A stretch of DNA of 30,546 nt from an uncultured Oscillospiraceae bacterium (GTDB lineage: Bacteria > Bacillota > Clostridia > Oscillospirales > Oscillospiraceae), in NCBI GenBank assembly GCA_934561515.1, contig CAKTGM010000022.1:1-30546 (forward strand), read 5' to 3'. This document shows positions 1-8,022 of the stretch, one piece after another. Position 1 is the stretch's first letter, and each line of letters opens with the position of its first letter. Made by a program: the position numbers and the translations under genes. The notes under the pieces were generated by a model. It worked only from the letters and a program-made list of their open reading frames with translations, did no database searches and had not been told where the DNA came from.

Positions 1-465
1 CTTGTCCGTGACGTCGAGCGACTGGTCGAGGTAATAGACCGTGACCGTGCCGTCCTCGCTCTCTTCGACCTCGGGCTCGTTGAGGTGCTCAAAGAGTTCT
101 TCCTCCGTCAGAGCCCGCTCCGTGCCGTCGGGCTCGAAGGCGACGCCTCCGCCGCTTCGCTCGCGCTCGTTTCCTTCGCTGTCGGTATAGTTGACGGTAT
201 AGTGACCGTTTTTCACCGTCAGCGTTGCGTCCGTCATCTCACCGTTGAGCCAGAGCTGCACCGTGCGCTGGATGCCGCCGAGATCCGCGGCATAGGCGAC
301 GCTGCCGAGCGCCAGCACGAGCGCGGCCGCGAGGCCGATGGCCGCGGCGCGGCGCAGCATATTCTTTTTCTTTCTCTGTTCCGTCATCTTCATTACCTCC
401 GTCATCGTGTCCGGGGAGGCGTGCAGCGGCGCGAATGCGCGTTGAAATCTCTCCTTTTCTGCCAT
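1..465 (-). CDS. anti-sigma-factor-like membrane protein, partial (C-terminus beyond window)
   Basis: The reading frame starts at an ATG at 465 behind an AGGAGGAG site and runs off the left edge after 155 codons. Residues 1-35 are a charged, presumably cytoplasmic segment ending in EQRKKKN. A single hydrophobic helix follows at about 38-58 (RRAAAIGLAAALVLALGSV). The rest is an extracytoplasmic region rich in Asp and Glu with beta-like repeats (TLTVKNGHYTVNYTDSEG). The start lies 4 bases after the stop of an ECF sigma gene, so the two are translationally coupled. This is the usual sigma/anti-sigma pairing, and the inferred role is holding that sigma factor inactive at the membrane. No zinc-binding HxxxCxxC motif is visible, so it is not a classical ZAS-type anti-sigma. 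The family is not recognised with certainty. Confidence 0.7.
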   Translation of the reverse strand, partial: MAEKERFQRAFAPLHASPDTMTEVMKMTEQRKKKNMLRRAAAIGLAAALVLALGSVAYAADLGGIQRTVQLWLNGEMTDATLTVKNGHYTVNYTDSEGNERERSGGGVAFEPDGTERALTEEELFEHLNEPEVEESEDGTVTVYYLDQSLDVTDK

Positions 466-469
466 TGCT

Positions 470-940
470 TTACTCCTCCTCCAAAATCGTTCTGAGCTTC
501 GCCCTTGCGCGATAAAGTCTTGTGCTGACGGTCTTCTCCGCGATGGAAAGCATCGAGGCGATCTCCGCCGTCGAGTAACCTTCGTAGTAAAAGAGCAGCA
601 GCGGCACGCGGTATTTTTTGTCGAGTGCCATCACAGCTTTGAACAGTTCTTCGTCCCGCGGCTGCTCGAAAGAAAGCGTTTCGGCGTAGTCGTCGATATC
701 CTCGTGCCTGCGCCACGGCGAGCGGAAGAGCATCTTGCAGCGATTGACGGTGACGCGGATGAGCCAGTTTTTCAAGTGGGCGTCGGATTCGAACGCCTTG
801 TCCGTTTTGTACAGCTCTACCAACACGTCCTGCGTCACATCGTTGGCGTCGTCCGGATTTCTGAGATAACTCAGCGCCACGCGAAAGACCGTGTCCATGT
901 ACTTTTCTGCAATTTGGGCAAATGCTTCGTTTGAAAACAT
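470..940 (-). CDS. ECF-type RNA polymerase sigma factor
   Basis: A 156-residue protein with the two domains of extracytoplasmic-function sigma factors. Region 2 spans about residues 10-75 (SYLRNPDDANDVTQDVLVEL, then LKNWLIRVTVNRCKMLFRS). Region 4 spans about 100-152, with the helix-turn-helix YSTAEIASMLSIAEKTVSTR. The start at 940 has GAGGAG about 10 bases upstream; the open frame continues further upstream, but the extra residues are not sigma-like. It is co-transcribed with the anti-sigma-like gene that begins 4 bases after its stop. It should recruit RNA polymerase to a stress or envelope regulon, probably including its own promoter. Target promoters cannot be read from this window. Confidence 0.93.
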   Translation of the reverse strand: MFSNEAFAQIAEKYMDTVFRVALSYLRNPDDANDVTQDVLVELYKTDKAFESDAHLKNWLIRVTVNRCKMLFRSPWRRHEDIDDYAETLSFEQPRDEELFKAVMALDKKYRVPLLLFYYEGYSTAEIASMLSIAEKTVSTRLYRARAKLRTILEEE

Positions 941-1102
941 ATATGTTTCTCTCCTCAAAGGCCTTACACCATGTATGTGCGCGAGCGCGGCGTTTTCTTT
1001 CACATTTTTTTGCAAACCGCAAAATTTCCTCTTTTCTTCAGGCACGCTCGCGCCGCCGCGCTCATATACTGCCATGAGATCAATGGATGCGGAGGCCGTC
1101 AA

Positions 1103-1360
1103 ATGGACAATAAAACGCAGAAGGTCATCGAAAAATTCAAGAAAGACCCCGCAGCGGCACAGTCGCTGCTGCAATCGGGGGACGGGCAGCGGCTCATGCA
1201 GCTGCTCACCGCGCGGGATGGCGGCGCAGCGCTCGAACAGGCCGCGCAAAGCGCCGCGCGCGGCGACACGAAGGAGCTTGCCGCCATGCTCTCCTCTCTC
1301 ATGCACAGCCCGCAGGGGGCGGAGCTGATGCGGCGGCTGAACGACGCGGCGCGGAAATAG
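1103..1360 (+). CDS. small uncharacterised protein, first gene of a three-gene operon
   Basis: An 85-residue soluble protein starting at ATG 1103 with GGAGG at 1091-1095. It is almost entirely helical and rich in Ala, Gln and Leu (KKDPAAAQSLLQSGDGQRLM, then LSSLMHSPQGAELMRRLNDA). The pattern of a DP dipeptide followed by an amphipathic helix recurs at the start of the next gene (LSDPNAMAQVMQMAQSL), so the two proteins may share a fold or interact. It has no signal peptide or membrane segment. It heads a tight plus-strand operon of three small genes that ends at the terminator at 2100-2136. I do not recognise the family. Confidence 0.7.
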   Translation: MDNKTQKVIEKFKKDPAAAQSLLQSGDGQRLMQLLTARDGGAALEQAAQSAARGDTKELAAMLSSLMHSPQGAELMRRLNDAARK

Positions 1361-1392
1361 CGATCGATGCGGCAGCGAAGGGGGCGAGGGCC

Positions 1393-1782
1393 GTGAGCGA
1401 GTGGGAGGACAAACTGAATACGCTTCTCTCCGACCCGAACGCCATGGCGCAGGTCATGCAGATGGCGCAGAGCCTCTCGCAGCAGATGGGCGCATCCGGC
1501 AGCACGGCGTCCTCTTCGGGCGATCCGACTGCGGCGGCGGAACATTCGCCGCCGCCGCAGGAGCTTTCCTCGCTCCTTGGCGGCGTCGACCCCGCGCTCA
1601 TCCAAAGGCTTCTGCCGCTGCTCTCTCAGATCAACCGCACCGAGAGCAGCGAGACGAGCGCCTTTCTTCTCGCGCTGCGCCCGTTTCTGAAACCGGAGCG
1701 GCGCGACAAGGTCGAGCGCGCCGTGCAGCTCGCGCGGCTCATCCACCTTGGCAAACTATTTTTGCTGTCGCAGGAGGGCTGA
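1393..1782 (+). CDS. uncharacterised helical protein, second gene of the small operon
   Basis: A 129-residue protein with a GTG start at 1393 and a purine-rich GGGGCGAGG site just upstream. The N-terminal helix (about 1-33, EDKLNTLLSDPNAMAQVMQM) is followed by a Ser/Thr/Ala-rich linker with a short proline run. A C-terminal helical domain spans about 60-128 (ALIQRLLPLLSQINRTESSE, then FLLALRPFLKPERRDKVERA). It contains no Cys and no obvious catalytic motif. It is separated by 32 bases from the preceding small gene and by 3 bases from the next one. The likely role is structural or in protein-protein contacts. The function is unknown. Confidence 0.75.
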   Translation: MSEWEDKLNTLLSDPNAMAQVMQMAQSLSQQMGASGSTASSSGDPTAAAEHSPPPQELSSLLGGVDPALIQRLLPLLSQINRTESSETSAFLLALRPFLKPERRDKVERAVQLARLIHLGKLFLLSQEG

Positions 1783-1785
1783 GGG

Positions 1786-2097
1786 ATGTATAACCGGTAT
1801 CTTCGCAACGACGATGGCGTTTACACCCGTGTGCCCATGTCCGATCCCCCGCCGGAAAAGCAGCGGCAGCCGCCCCCTCCCCCGCGCGGCGACGCGCCGC
1901 CTCCGCCACCCAAGCCGCCGGAGGACGCTGCGCCGAAGGAGGACCCTTCGCAGCTCATTTCCCGTCTTCTCGACAAGCTCCCGCTCAAGGGCGTGGACAA
2001 ATCAGACCTTTTGCTGCTGCTCATCCTCTTTTTTCTCTTTGAAGAAAAGGCGGATGACGAGCTGCTCATCGCACTGGGGCTTCTGCTCATCCTGTAG
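1786..2097 (+). CDS. proline-rich small protein with hydrophobic C-terminal helices
   Basis: A 103-residue protein starting at ATG 1786, 3 bases after the previous stop, with its ribosome binding site (GGAGGG) inside the end of the preceding gene. The N-terminus is hydrophilic and Tyr-rich (MYNRYLRNDDGVYTRVP). A proline-rich linker follows at about 20-50 (PPPPPRGDAPPPPPKPP). A strongly hydrophobic segment then begins near residue 70 (SDLLLLLILFFLFEEKADD) and the chain ends in a second hydrophobic stretch (LLIALGLLLIL). Together these suggest a membrane hairpin with a flexible cytoplasmic arm. Third and last gene of the small operon; the function is unknown. Confidence 0.75.
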   Translation: MYNRYLRNDDGVYTRVPMSDPPPEKQRQPPPPPRGDAPPPPPKPPEDAAPKEDPSQLISRLLDKLPLKGVDKSDLLLLLILFFLFEEKADDELLIALGLLLIL

Positions 2098-2099
2098 GC

Positions 2100-2136
2100 A
2101 AAAGGCCGTCCGGAGTTTTTCTCCGAACGGCCTTTT
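2100..2136. terminator. bidirectional intrinsic terminator
   Basis: A 16-base arm (AAAAGGCCGTCCGGAG) and its complement CTCCGAACGGCCTTTT, with one mismatch, flank a five-T loop. The A and T runs at the two outer ends let it serve both the rightward small-protein operon and the leftward gene at 2155-2898. Confidence 0.9.
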
Positions 2137-2154
2137 ATCGTTTTTTCGAGTTTT

Positions 2155-2898
2155 CTATCCGACTGTGTGCAGCTTTGTCCCGTCCGGGAGCGTGAACGCG
2201 TCCGCGCCGGGCGCGGCGGTGTCGACCGTCATACCCGCCATGCGGTAGACGACCTCGCCGCCGTTGAGCTTTTCCGCCGCGCAGAGAAGCCCGTCGCTCA
2301 CGCTGACCCAGTAGCGCTCGACATAGCCGAGCGCATCGGCGGCGGTTTCCACATAGATGCAATCCACCGTGTCGAGCAGACGGTAATCGGCGGAGGCGAT
2401 GCGCTTTTCGTCGAGCCGCAATATGTCCTCATAGGTCGGGATGCCCTGCTCCTCATCAGCGGAGAAGGAGGCGGCGCTTTCAAAGTACTCCTTACTGCTT
2501 CCATACCACAGCCATGTCTTTTCGCCGTTCGTCACGGTATGGCTCAGCTCGCCGCCCGCCGTTTCAATGTCCGCGCGCGTCCACGCGCCGTCCACGGAGA
2601 CGGTGATGCTGTCCACGCCGCTGCCGAGCGCATAGTAGCGCTCAATGGTGATCGCGCGCGTGTAGCGCACGGGGCGCGCCAGCGTTGCAACGGCGCTTTG
2701 CACCGTGTCCGGCCGCACCGTCACGCGGCCGGCGCTGCTGTCGTCGAGCGAAAGGCCGCTGTCCTCGCCGCTCGCCGTTTCCTGCGGCAGCACCACGCGG
2801 GCGGGGCGGTGCAGCGCGCCGCGCAGCACAAAGAGGAGCACGAGCAAAACGAGCGCAACGAAGGCAGCGCCGATGGGCGTCACTCTCCTTTTTCTCAT
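2155..2898 (-). CDS. membrane-anchored LolA/RseB-like protein of unknown function
   Basis: A 247-residue protein starting at ATG 2898 behind GGAAGGGAG. After MRKRRVTPIG comes one hydrophobic helix at about 10-28 (AAFVALVLLVLLFVLRGAL), then an extracytoplasmic domain. That domain alternates polar and aromatic beta strands (RAITIERYYALGSGVDSITV, TWLWYGSSKEYFESAASF). Its end has the pattern of LolA/RseB-type lipoprotein-sorting folds (ERYWVSVSDGLLCAAEKLNG, then PDGTKLHTVG). No lipobox cysteine is seen, so the anchor is probably an uncleaved helix. It ends at the shared bidirectional terminator and lies 29 bases downstream of wecB, so it may be the last gene of the wall-polysaccharide group. The fold assignment is tentative. 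Confidence 0.75.
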   Translation of the reverse strand: MRKRRVTPIGAAFVALVLLVLLFVLRGALHRPARVVLPQETASGEDSGLSLDDSSAGRVTVRPDTVQSAVATLARPVRYTRAITIERYYALGSGVDSITVSVDGAWTRADIETAGGELSHTVTNGEKTWLWYGSSKEYFESAASFSADEEQGIPTYEDILRLDEKRIASADYRLLDTVDCIYVETAADALGYVERYWVSVSDGLLCAAEKLNGGEVVYRMAGMTVDTAAPGADAFTLPDGTKLHTVG

Positions 2899-2927
2899 CC
2901 TGCCTCACTCCCTTCCTTTTTGTCCGA

Positions 2928-4073
2928 TCAGGCGTTAAAGTCGTCGGGACGCTCCGCCCTCCGGCCAAAGTGCCAGAGGATCGCGTCGGCAATGCGCGCG
3001 CAGGCGTGACCGTCGCCATAGGGGTTGACGGCGTGCGCCATCGCATCGTAGGCTTTCTTGCTGCGCAGCAGCTCGTTGCCCATGCGCAGCACGTCGTCAT
3101 ACTCAACGCCGCAGAGCTTCACCGTTCCGGCGGCGACCGCCTCGGGGCGCTCGGTCTCTTTTCTCATCACGAGCACGGGCTTTCCGAGCGCGGGCGCTTC
3201 CTCCTGCAGTCCGCCGCTGTCGGTCATCACCATGTAGCAGCGCGCCATGAGGTTGTGCATCTCGTCCGCGCTCAGCGGGTCGATGAGGTGCACGCGCGGC
3301 GTGCCGGCGAGGAACTTCTGCGCGTTCTCGCGCACAACGGGGCTGAGGTGCACGGGATAGACGAGCTCGCAGTCCTCGTTCTGGAGGGCAATGTCGCGCA
3401 GTGCGGTCATGATATGCTCCATGGGCTCGCCGTAATTCTCGCGGCGGTGGCAGGTGACGAGCACGACCTTGCGCGAATAGTCCAGCTCGTTGAGCGCTTC
3501 CGTTGTAAAGCGATAATCCTTGCGCACCGTTGTTTCCAGTGCGTCGATGACCGTATTGCCCGTGATGAAGATGCCCTCTGTCACGCCCTCTTTCAAGAGG
3601 TTGGCGCGGTTGTTCTTCGTGGGGCAGAAATAGAGGTCTGCGATGGCCGTGACGAGCTTGCGGTTCATTTCCTCCGGGAAGGGGGAATACTTATCGTAGG
3701 TGCGAAGGCCCGCCTCCACGTGCCCGACGGGCACCTTGTGGTAGAAGGCCGCAAGCGCGCCGGCAAAGGTCGTCGACGTGTCGCCGTGGACTAAGATCAT
3801 GTCGGGCTTTAGCTGCTCGATGGCGTCGTCCATGCCGAGCAGACACTTGCTCGTGATGGTCGAAAGCGTCTGGCGCGCCGTCATGATGTCGAGGTCGCAG
3901 TCGGCCTTGAGGTCGAAGACCTCCATGACGCTGTCGAGCATCTCACGGTGCTGCGCGGTGACGCAGCAAAGGCTCTCGATCTCCTCGCGGCTTGCCAGTT
4001 CCTTGACGAGCGGCGCCATCTTGATGGCCTCGGGCCGCGTGCCGAATACGCTCATAATGCGCAGTTTTTCCAT
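2928..4073 (-). CDS. wecB: UDP-N-acetylglucosamine 2-epimerase (non-hydrolysing)
   Basis: A 381-residue cytoplasmic enzyme, full length for the family, that interconverts UDP-GlcNAc and UDP-ManNAc. The signature GTRPEAIKMAPL lies at residues 11-22. Catalytic residues expected from the E. coli enzyme are present: D98 in HGDTS, E120 in HVEAGLR, E134 in FPEEMNR and H209 in CHRREN. The nucleotide-binding segment TDSGGLQEEAPALGKPV is near 284-300. UDP-ManNAc feeds wall teichoic-acid-type linkage units or capsule. The start codon abuts the stop of the GlcNAc-1-phosphate transferase gene, which fits a shared pathway and co-translation. Confidence 0.96.
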   Translation of the reverse strand: MEKLRIMSVFGTRPEAIKMAPLVKELASREEIESLCCVTAQHREMLDSVMEVFDLKADCDLDIMTARQTLSTITSKCLLGMDDAIEQLKPDMILVHGDTSTTFAGALAAFYHKVPVGHVEAGLRTYDKYSPFPEEMNRKLVTAIADLYFCPTKNNRANLLKEGVTEGIFITGNTVIDALETTVRKDYRFTTEALNELDYSRKVVLVTCHRRENYGEPMEHIMTALRDIALQNEDCELVYPVHLSPVVRENAQKFLAGTPRVHLIDPLSADEMHNLMARCYMVMTDSGGLQEEAPALGKPVLVMRKETERPEAVAAGTVKLCGVEYDDVLRMGNELLRSKKAYDAMAHAVNPYGDGHACARIADAILWHFGRRAERPDDFNA

Positions 4074-5252
4074 TTATGCTCCCTCTTTTTTCTCGTTGTT
4101 GGTTTCTTCCGGCGCTTCCGCTGCTGCTTCCGGCTCGTTTTCCGCCGGGGCGGCGGGCTTTTCGTCCTTTGCTGCCGCTGCGGCCTTTTCCGCCTGCAAT
4201 GCCTTGTCGATATCGCGGCGGAAGATGACGCGCGAGGCAAGGAACGCCGCGACCGCCAGCGCCATCAGAAAGAGCATCGCCTTGATCGCGCCGCTCGACG
4301 TGAGCACCACGGCGGAAAGACCCAAAATGCTGCTGATGACATACAGCGCCGCGACCGCCTGCTTCTGGTTGAGGCCCATGTCGATGAGGCGGTGATGGAT
4401 GTGGCCGCGATCCGGCGCCATGGGGTTCTGCCCGTGGGCAAGGCGTCGGATGATGGCAAAGAGCGTGTCGAACATCGGAAGGCCCAGAATCAGGAACGGC
4501 ACCGCGAACGACACGATGGCGTAATACTTAAAGAGGCCCTGGATGGAGATGGTCGCAAGGATGTAGCCAAGGAAGGTAGAGCCCGTGTCGCCCATGAACA
4601 TCTTTGCGGGGTTCTTATTGAAGGGCAGAAAACCGAGGCACGCGCCCACGAGCGAGGCCATGACGAGCGCCACGTCCCCTTCGGATACCAGAAGCGCGAT
4701 GACAAGCATCGAAATGGCGCTGATCGTGGAAACGCCGCAGGCAAGGCCGTCCAGTCCGTCGATGAGGTTGACGGCGTTCGTGATGCCGACGATCCACAAA
4801 ACCGTAATGGGAACGGCCAGCCAGCCGAGGTCCCAGTACGGGCTCTCGGCAAAGACGTTGGGGTTCGAGAGCGTCTGGATGACGACGCCGTGGAACACGG
4901 CGACGAGCGCCGCAAAGATCTGCACGCAGAACTTAAAGTATGCCCGCAGCGGGGACATATCGTCCACCACGCCCAGCACGACGATGATCGACGCGCCGAG
5001 CAAAATGCCCTGCATCTGATGGTCGATCCTGACGAACAGGAGCATACTCACGATAAAGCCAAGGAAGATGGCAAGGCCGCCGAGGCGCGGCACAGGCTTT
5101 TTGTGCATCCGGCGGTTGTCCTTCGGCACGTCGATCGCGCCGATCTTGTAGGCGAAGGACTTGACCATGGGGCACATCAGAAAGCTGACGACGAAGGCGC
5201 AAAGCAGCGCCGCGCCCACGCTCAGCAGCAACTCTTTCGGGATCTCATTCAT
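4074..5252 (-). CDS. tagO: undecaprenyl-phosphate N-acetylglucosamine-1-phosphate transferase
   Basis: A 392-residue polytopic membrane protein of the MraY/WecA/TagO family. It transfers GlcNAc-1-P to undecaprenyl phosphate and so starts a wall polymer or teichoic-acid linkage unit. Visible motifs are DDMSPL at 97-102, NLIDGLDGLA at 162-171, MGDTGS at 220-225 and the HIHHRL loop at 284-289 that marks the WecA/TagO branch. About ten hydrophobic segments are apparent. An unusual Ala/Glu/Lys/Pro-rich tail extends from about 350 to the end and is probably a disordered cytoplasmic extension. It is followed directly by wecB. MraY is excluded because the HIHHRL motif and the wecB neighbour point to the GlcNAc enzyme. 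Confidence 0.95.
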   Translation of the reverse strand: MNEIPKELLLSVGAALLCAFVVSFLMCPMVKSFAYKIGAIDVPKDNRRMHKKPVPRLGGLAIFLGFIVSMLLFVRIDHQMQGILLGASIIVVLGVVDDMSPLRAYFKFCVQIFAALVAVFHGVVIQTLSNPNVFAESPYWDLGWLAVPITVLWIVGITNAVNLIDGLDGLACGVSTISAISMLVIALLVSEGDVALVMASLVGACLGFLPFNKNPAKMFMGDTGSTFLGYILATISIQGLFKYYAIVSFAVPFLILGLPMFDTLFAIIRRLAHGQNPMAPDRGHIHHRLIDMGLNQKQAVAALYVISSILGLSAVVLTSSGAIKAMLFLMALAVAAFLASRVIFRRDIDKALQAEKAAAAAKDEKPAAPAENEPEAAAEAPEETNNEKKEGA

Positions 5253-5266
5253 TCTCTCTCACCTTT

Positions 5267-6289
5267 TCAGCGCGCCACGAAGCCGACCTTCTTGCAGACC
5301 TTGCGCAGCGTTTTTTCCGCCACATAGGACGCCTTCTGCGCGCCCTCGCGGTAAACGGATTCAAGATAGGCCTTGTCGGCAAGGATGCGTGTGGCTTCCT
5401 CGCGGATGGGGCGCAGCGTCTCGATGACGGCGTCGCCCACGGCGGGCTTGAACGCGCCGTAGCCCTGTCCGGCGAACTCCTGCTCGATCTCATCAAAGCT
5501 CTTGCCCGTCACGGCGGAGTAGATGGTCATCAGGTTCGCAACGCCGGGCTTATGCTCGGGGTCATAGCGTACGCAGTTCTCCGTGTCGCTGTCGGTCACG
5601 GCGCGCTTGAACTTGCGGCGGATATCCTCGGGCTTTTCCATGAGGTAGATGGAGCCGTTGGGGTCCTTGTCGGACTTGGACATCTTACTCGCCGGGTCGC
5701 TCAGGCTCATCACGCGCGCGCCGACCTTGGGGATATACGGCTCGGGCATCTTGAAAACATCGCCGTAAACGCCGTTGAAGCGCTGGACGATGTTGCGGCA
5801 GAGCTCGACGTGCTGCTTCTGATCCTCGCCCACGGGGACAAAATCGGGCTGGTAGAGCAGGATATCCGCCGCCATGAGCGCAGGATAGGTGAAAAGGCCG
5901 CCGTTGATGTTCTCGCTGTTCTTGGCGGACTTATCCTTGAACTGCGTCATGCGGGAAAGCTCGCCGAACATCGTGTAGCAGTTGAGGATCCAGCCAAGCT
6001 CCGCGTGCTGGGGCACGTGGGACTGGATGAAGAGCGTGTTCTTCTCGGGATCGAGGCCGCAGGCGATGTACTGCGCGAGCTGCTCGAGCGTGCGGCGGCG
6101 CAGCGCCGCGGGGTCCTGACGCACCGTGATCGAGTGCATATCGGCCATGAAATAATAGTTGTCAAATTCCTCCGCACGGTCCGACCAGTTCTTGATCGCG
6201 CCGAGGTAGGACCCCAGCGTCAGATCGCCGCTGGGCTGGATGCCAGACAACATCACTTTTTTGCGCGCCGCTTGTTCCATGTTTTCCAT
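5267..6289 (-). CDS. trpS: tryptophanyl-tRNA synthetase
   Basis: A 340-residue class I aminoacyl-tRNA synthetase that charges tRNA-Trp. The HIGH-equivalent is TLGS at 24-27 within GIQPSGDLTLGSYLG, a common TrpRS variant. The KMSKS loop is at 202-206, and the tryptophan-binding segment MADMHS lies near 48-53. Length and motif order are normal. GGAGA about 8 bases upstream supports the ATG at 6289; a second ATG three codons in is possible. It lies 14 bases upstream of the tagO-type gene, so it may begin that transcript. The leader on the minus strand (6290-6460) shows no T-box motif. Confidence 0.97.
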   Translation of the reverse strand: MENMEQAARKKVMLSGIQPSGDLTLGSYLGAIKNWSDRAEEFDNYYFMADMHSITVRQDPAALRRRTLEQLAQYIACGLDPEKNTLFIQSHVPQHAELGWILNCYTMFGELSRMTQFKDKSAKNSENINGGLFTYPALMAADILLYQPDFVPVGEDQKQHVELCRNIVQRFNGVYGDVFKMPEPYIPKVGARVMSLSDPASKMSKSDKDPNGSIYLMEKPEDIRRKFKRAVTDSDTENCVRYDPEHKPGVANLMTIYSAVTGKSFDEIEQEFAGQGYGAFKPAVGDAVIETLRPIREEATRILADKAYLESVYREGAQKASYVAEKTLRKVCKKVGFVAR

Positions 6290-6466
6290 GATTGTATTCT
6301 CCGATCTCTTGTTTTCTGTTTCGATATATCTTCAATGCGCCGCTTTTGGCGCAGCTATCGACCCAATTTGTTATGTTACCATATCGCGCGCGGAAATGCA
6401 ACGGCTCTGTGCAAGGAAAAAAGGCCGCGGCGCGCCCCGGCGGGCATAAAATTGCCGCGCCTTTCG

Positions 6467-6495
6467 TTGACTTTTCGCTCAAAATATGATGTAAT
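6467..6495 (+). promoter_or_regulatory. sigma-A promoter of gltX
   Basis: TTGACT at 6467-6472, a 17-base spacer and TGTAAT at 6490-6495. The gltX ribosome binding site AGGAGG follows about 25 bases later. Confidence 0.7.
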
Positions 6496-6534
6496 ACTGT
6501 ATCTGTATTCTAAACTCACTTCAGGAGGTCACCT

Positions 6535-8022
6535 ATGTCCATCGACATGAAGTATTTTGAGGAAATGGAAGCGAAGATCCCGCGCGGCAAGGTGCGCACG
6601 CGCTTCGCCCCCTCCCCCACGGGCTATATGCACGTGGGCAACCTGCGCACCGCGCTCTACACCTATCTCATCGCCCGCCACGCCGGCGGCACCTTCATCC
6701 TGCGCATTGAGGATACCGATCAGGGCCGTCTCGTTGAAGGCGCGACGGACGTGATCTACCGCACGATGGCCGAGTGCGGCCTCTCTCACGACGAAGGCCC
6801 GGACGTTGGCGGTCCCGTCGCCCCGTACATCCAGAGCGAGCGCCGCGACACCTACGGTAAGTATGCAGAGCTTCTGGTCGAGCGCGGCCACGCCTACTAC
6901 TGCTTCTGCGAGAAGGCCGAGAGCGAGGAGGACAGCGGCGAATTCGGCCGCGCGGACGATCCCTGCCGCGCTCTCTCCCTCGAAGAGTCCAAGGCGCGCG
7001 TTGCCGCAGGCGAGCCCTATGTCATCCGCCAGCGCATCCCGAAGGAGGGCACCACGACCTTCCACGATGCAAGCTTTGGCGACATCACGGTGGAGAATAA
7101 GACGCTCGACGACCAGGTTCTCTTGAAGCGCGACGGGCTTCCGACCTACAACTTCGCCAACGTCATCGACGACCACCTCATGGGCATCACCCATGTTGTG
7201 CGCGGCAGCGAGTACCTCTCCTCCGCGCCGAAGTATAACCTTCTTTACGAGGGCTTCGGCTGGGAGATTCCGACCTATGTGCACTGCTCCCCCGTCATGC
7301 GCGACGCGCAGCACAAGATGAGCAAGCGCAACGGCGACCCGAGCTACGAGGATCTCAAGGCGCAGGGCTACCTGACGCCCGCCATCCTCAACTATGTTGC
7401 CCTTCTCGGCTGGTCGCCGCGCGGCGAGCAGAGCGAGCAGGAGTTCTTCACGCTCGAGGAGCTTGTGGACGCCTTCGATATCGGCGGCATCTCCAAGTCC
7501 CCCGCCATCTTCGACATTGAAAAGCTCACCTATTTCAACGCCAACTATCTGCGCAGCCTCCCGCCCGAGGAGTTCTGTAAAGTTGCAGAGCCTTACATCC
7601 GCGAGAGCGTGAAGAATCCGGCGTATTCCGCTTCCGAGATCGCAGCTCTTTTGCAGGCCCGCTGCGAAAAGCTCACCGACATTCCCGAGAAGGTCGACTT
7701 CTTCGATTCCCTTCCCGATTACAGCGTCGAGTTCTACACGAACAAGAAGTCCAAGACCACGAGCGAGGTCTCGCTTGAAATGCTCACGAAGGTCCTTCCC
7801 AAGCTCGAGGCGCTTCCCGAGTGGACGAACGACGCGATCCACGATATGCTCGTTTCCTTCGCCGAGGAGCTCGGCGTGAAGAACGCGACGCTCATGTGGC
7901 CGCTGCGCATCGCCGCGGCGGGCAAGCTCGTCACGCCCGGCGGCGCGGTGGAGATCTGCCGCATCCTCGGCCGCGAGGAAACGATCGCGCGCGTCAAGGC
8001 CGGTATCGCCAAGCTTTCATGA
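6535..8022 (+). CDS. gltX: glutamyl-tRNA synthetase
   Basis: A 495-residue class I synthetase with the GluRS signature RFAPSPTGYMHVGNLRTALY at 23-42 (HIGH-like HVGN at 33-36) and KMSKR at 261-265. Cys123, Cys125 and Cys144 could form the zinc site seen in bacterial GluRS. It charges tRNA-Glu, and in organisms without GlnRS the same enzyme type also mischarges tRNA-Gln; which applies here cannot be told. A strong AGGAGG site precedes the ATG at 6535. Its stop overlaps the start of the downstream SpoIIM-family gene by 4 bases (ATGA), so the two form an operon. Confidence 0.97.
   Translation: MSIDMKYFEEMEAKIPRGKVRTRFAPSPTGYMHVGNLRTALYTYLIARHAGGTFILRIEDTDQGRLVEGATDVIYRTMAECGLSHDEGPDVGGPVAPYIQSERRDTYGKYAELLVERGHAYYCFCEKAESEEDSGEFGRADDPCRALSLEESKARVAAGEPYVIRQRIPKEGTTTFHDASFGDITVENKTLDDQVLLKRDGLPTYNFANVIDDHLMGITHVVRGSEYLSSAPKYNLLYEGFGWEIPTYVHCSPVMRDAQHKMSKRNGDPSYEDLKAQGYLTPAILNYVALLGWSPRGEQSEQEFFTLEELVDAFDIGGISKSPAIFDIEKLTYFNANYLRSLPPEEFCKVAEPYIRESVKNPAYSASEIAALLQARCEKLTDIPEKVDFFDSLPDYSVEFYTNKKSKTTSEVSLEMLTKVLPKLEALPEWTNDAIHDMLVSFAEELGVKNATLMWPLRIAAAGKLVTPGGAVEICRILGREETIARVKAGIAKLS

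Noticed and set aside
3948..5327. Long plus-strand open frame opposite the tagO-type gene and the end of wecB
   Set aside because: It is His/Arg/Asp-rich shadow sequence; the minus strand carries two complete conserved genes.
6290..6534. Possible T-box leaders for trpS or gltX
   Set aside because: No TGGNACCGCG-type motif or specifier hairpin was found on either strand; only a short TGCGCC/GGCGCA hairpin and an ordinary promoter.
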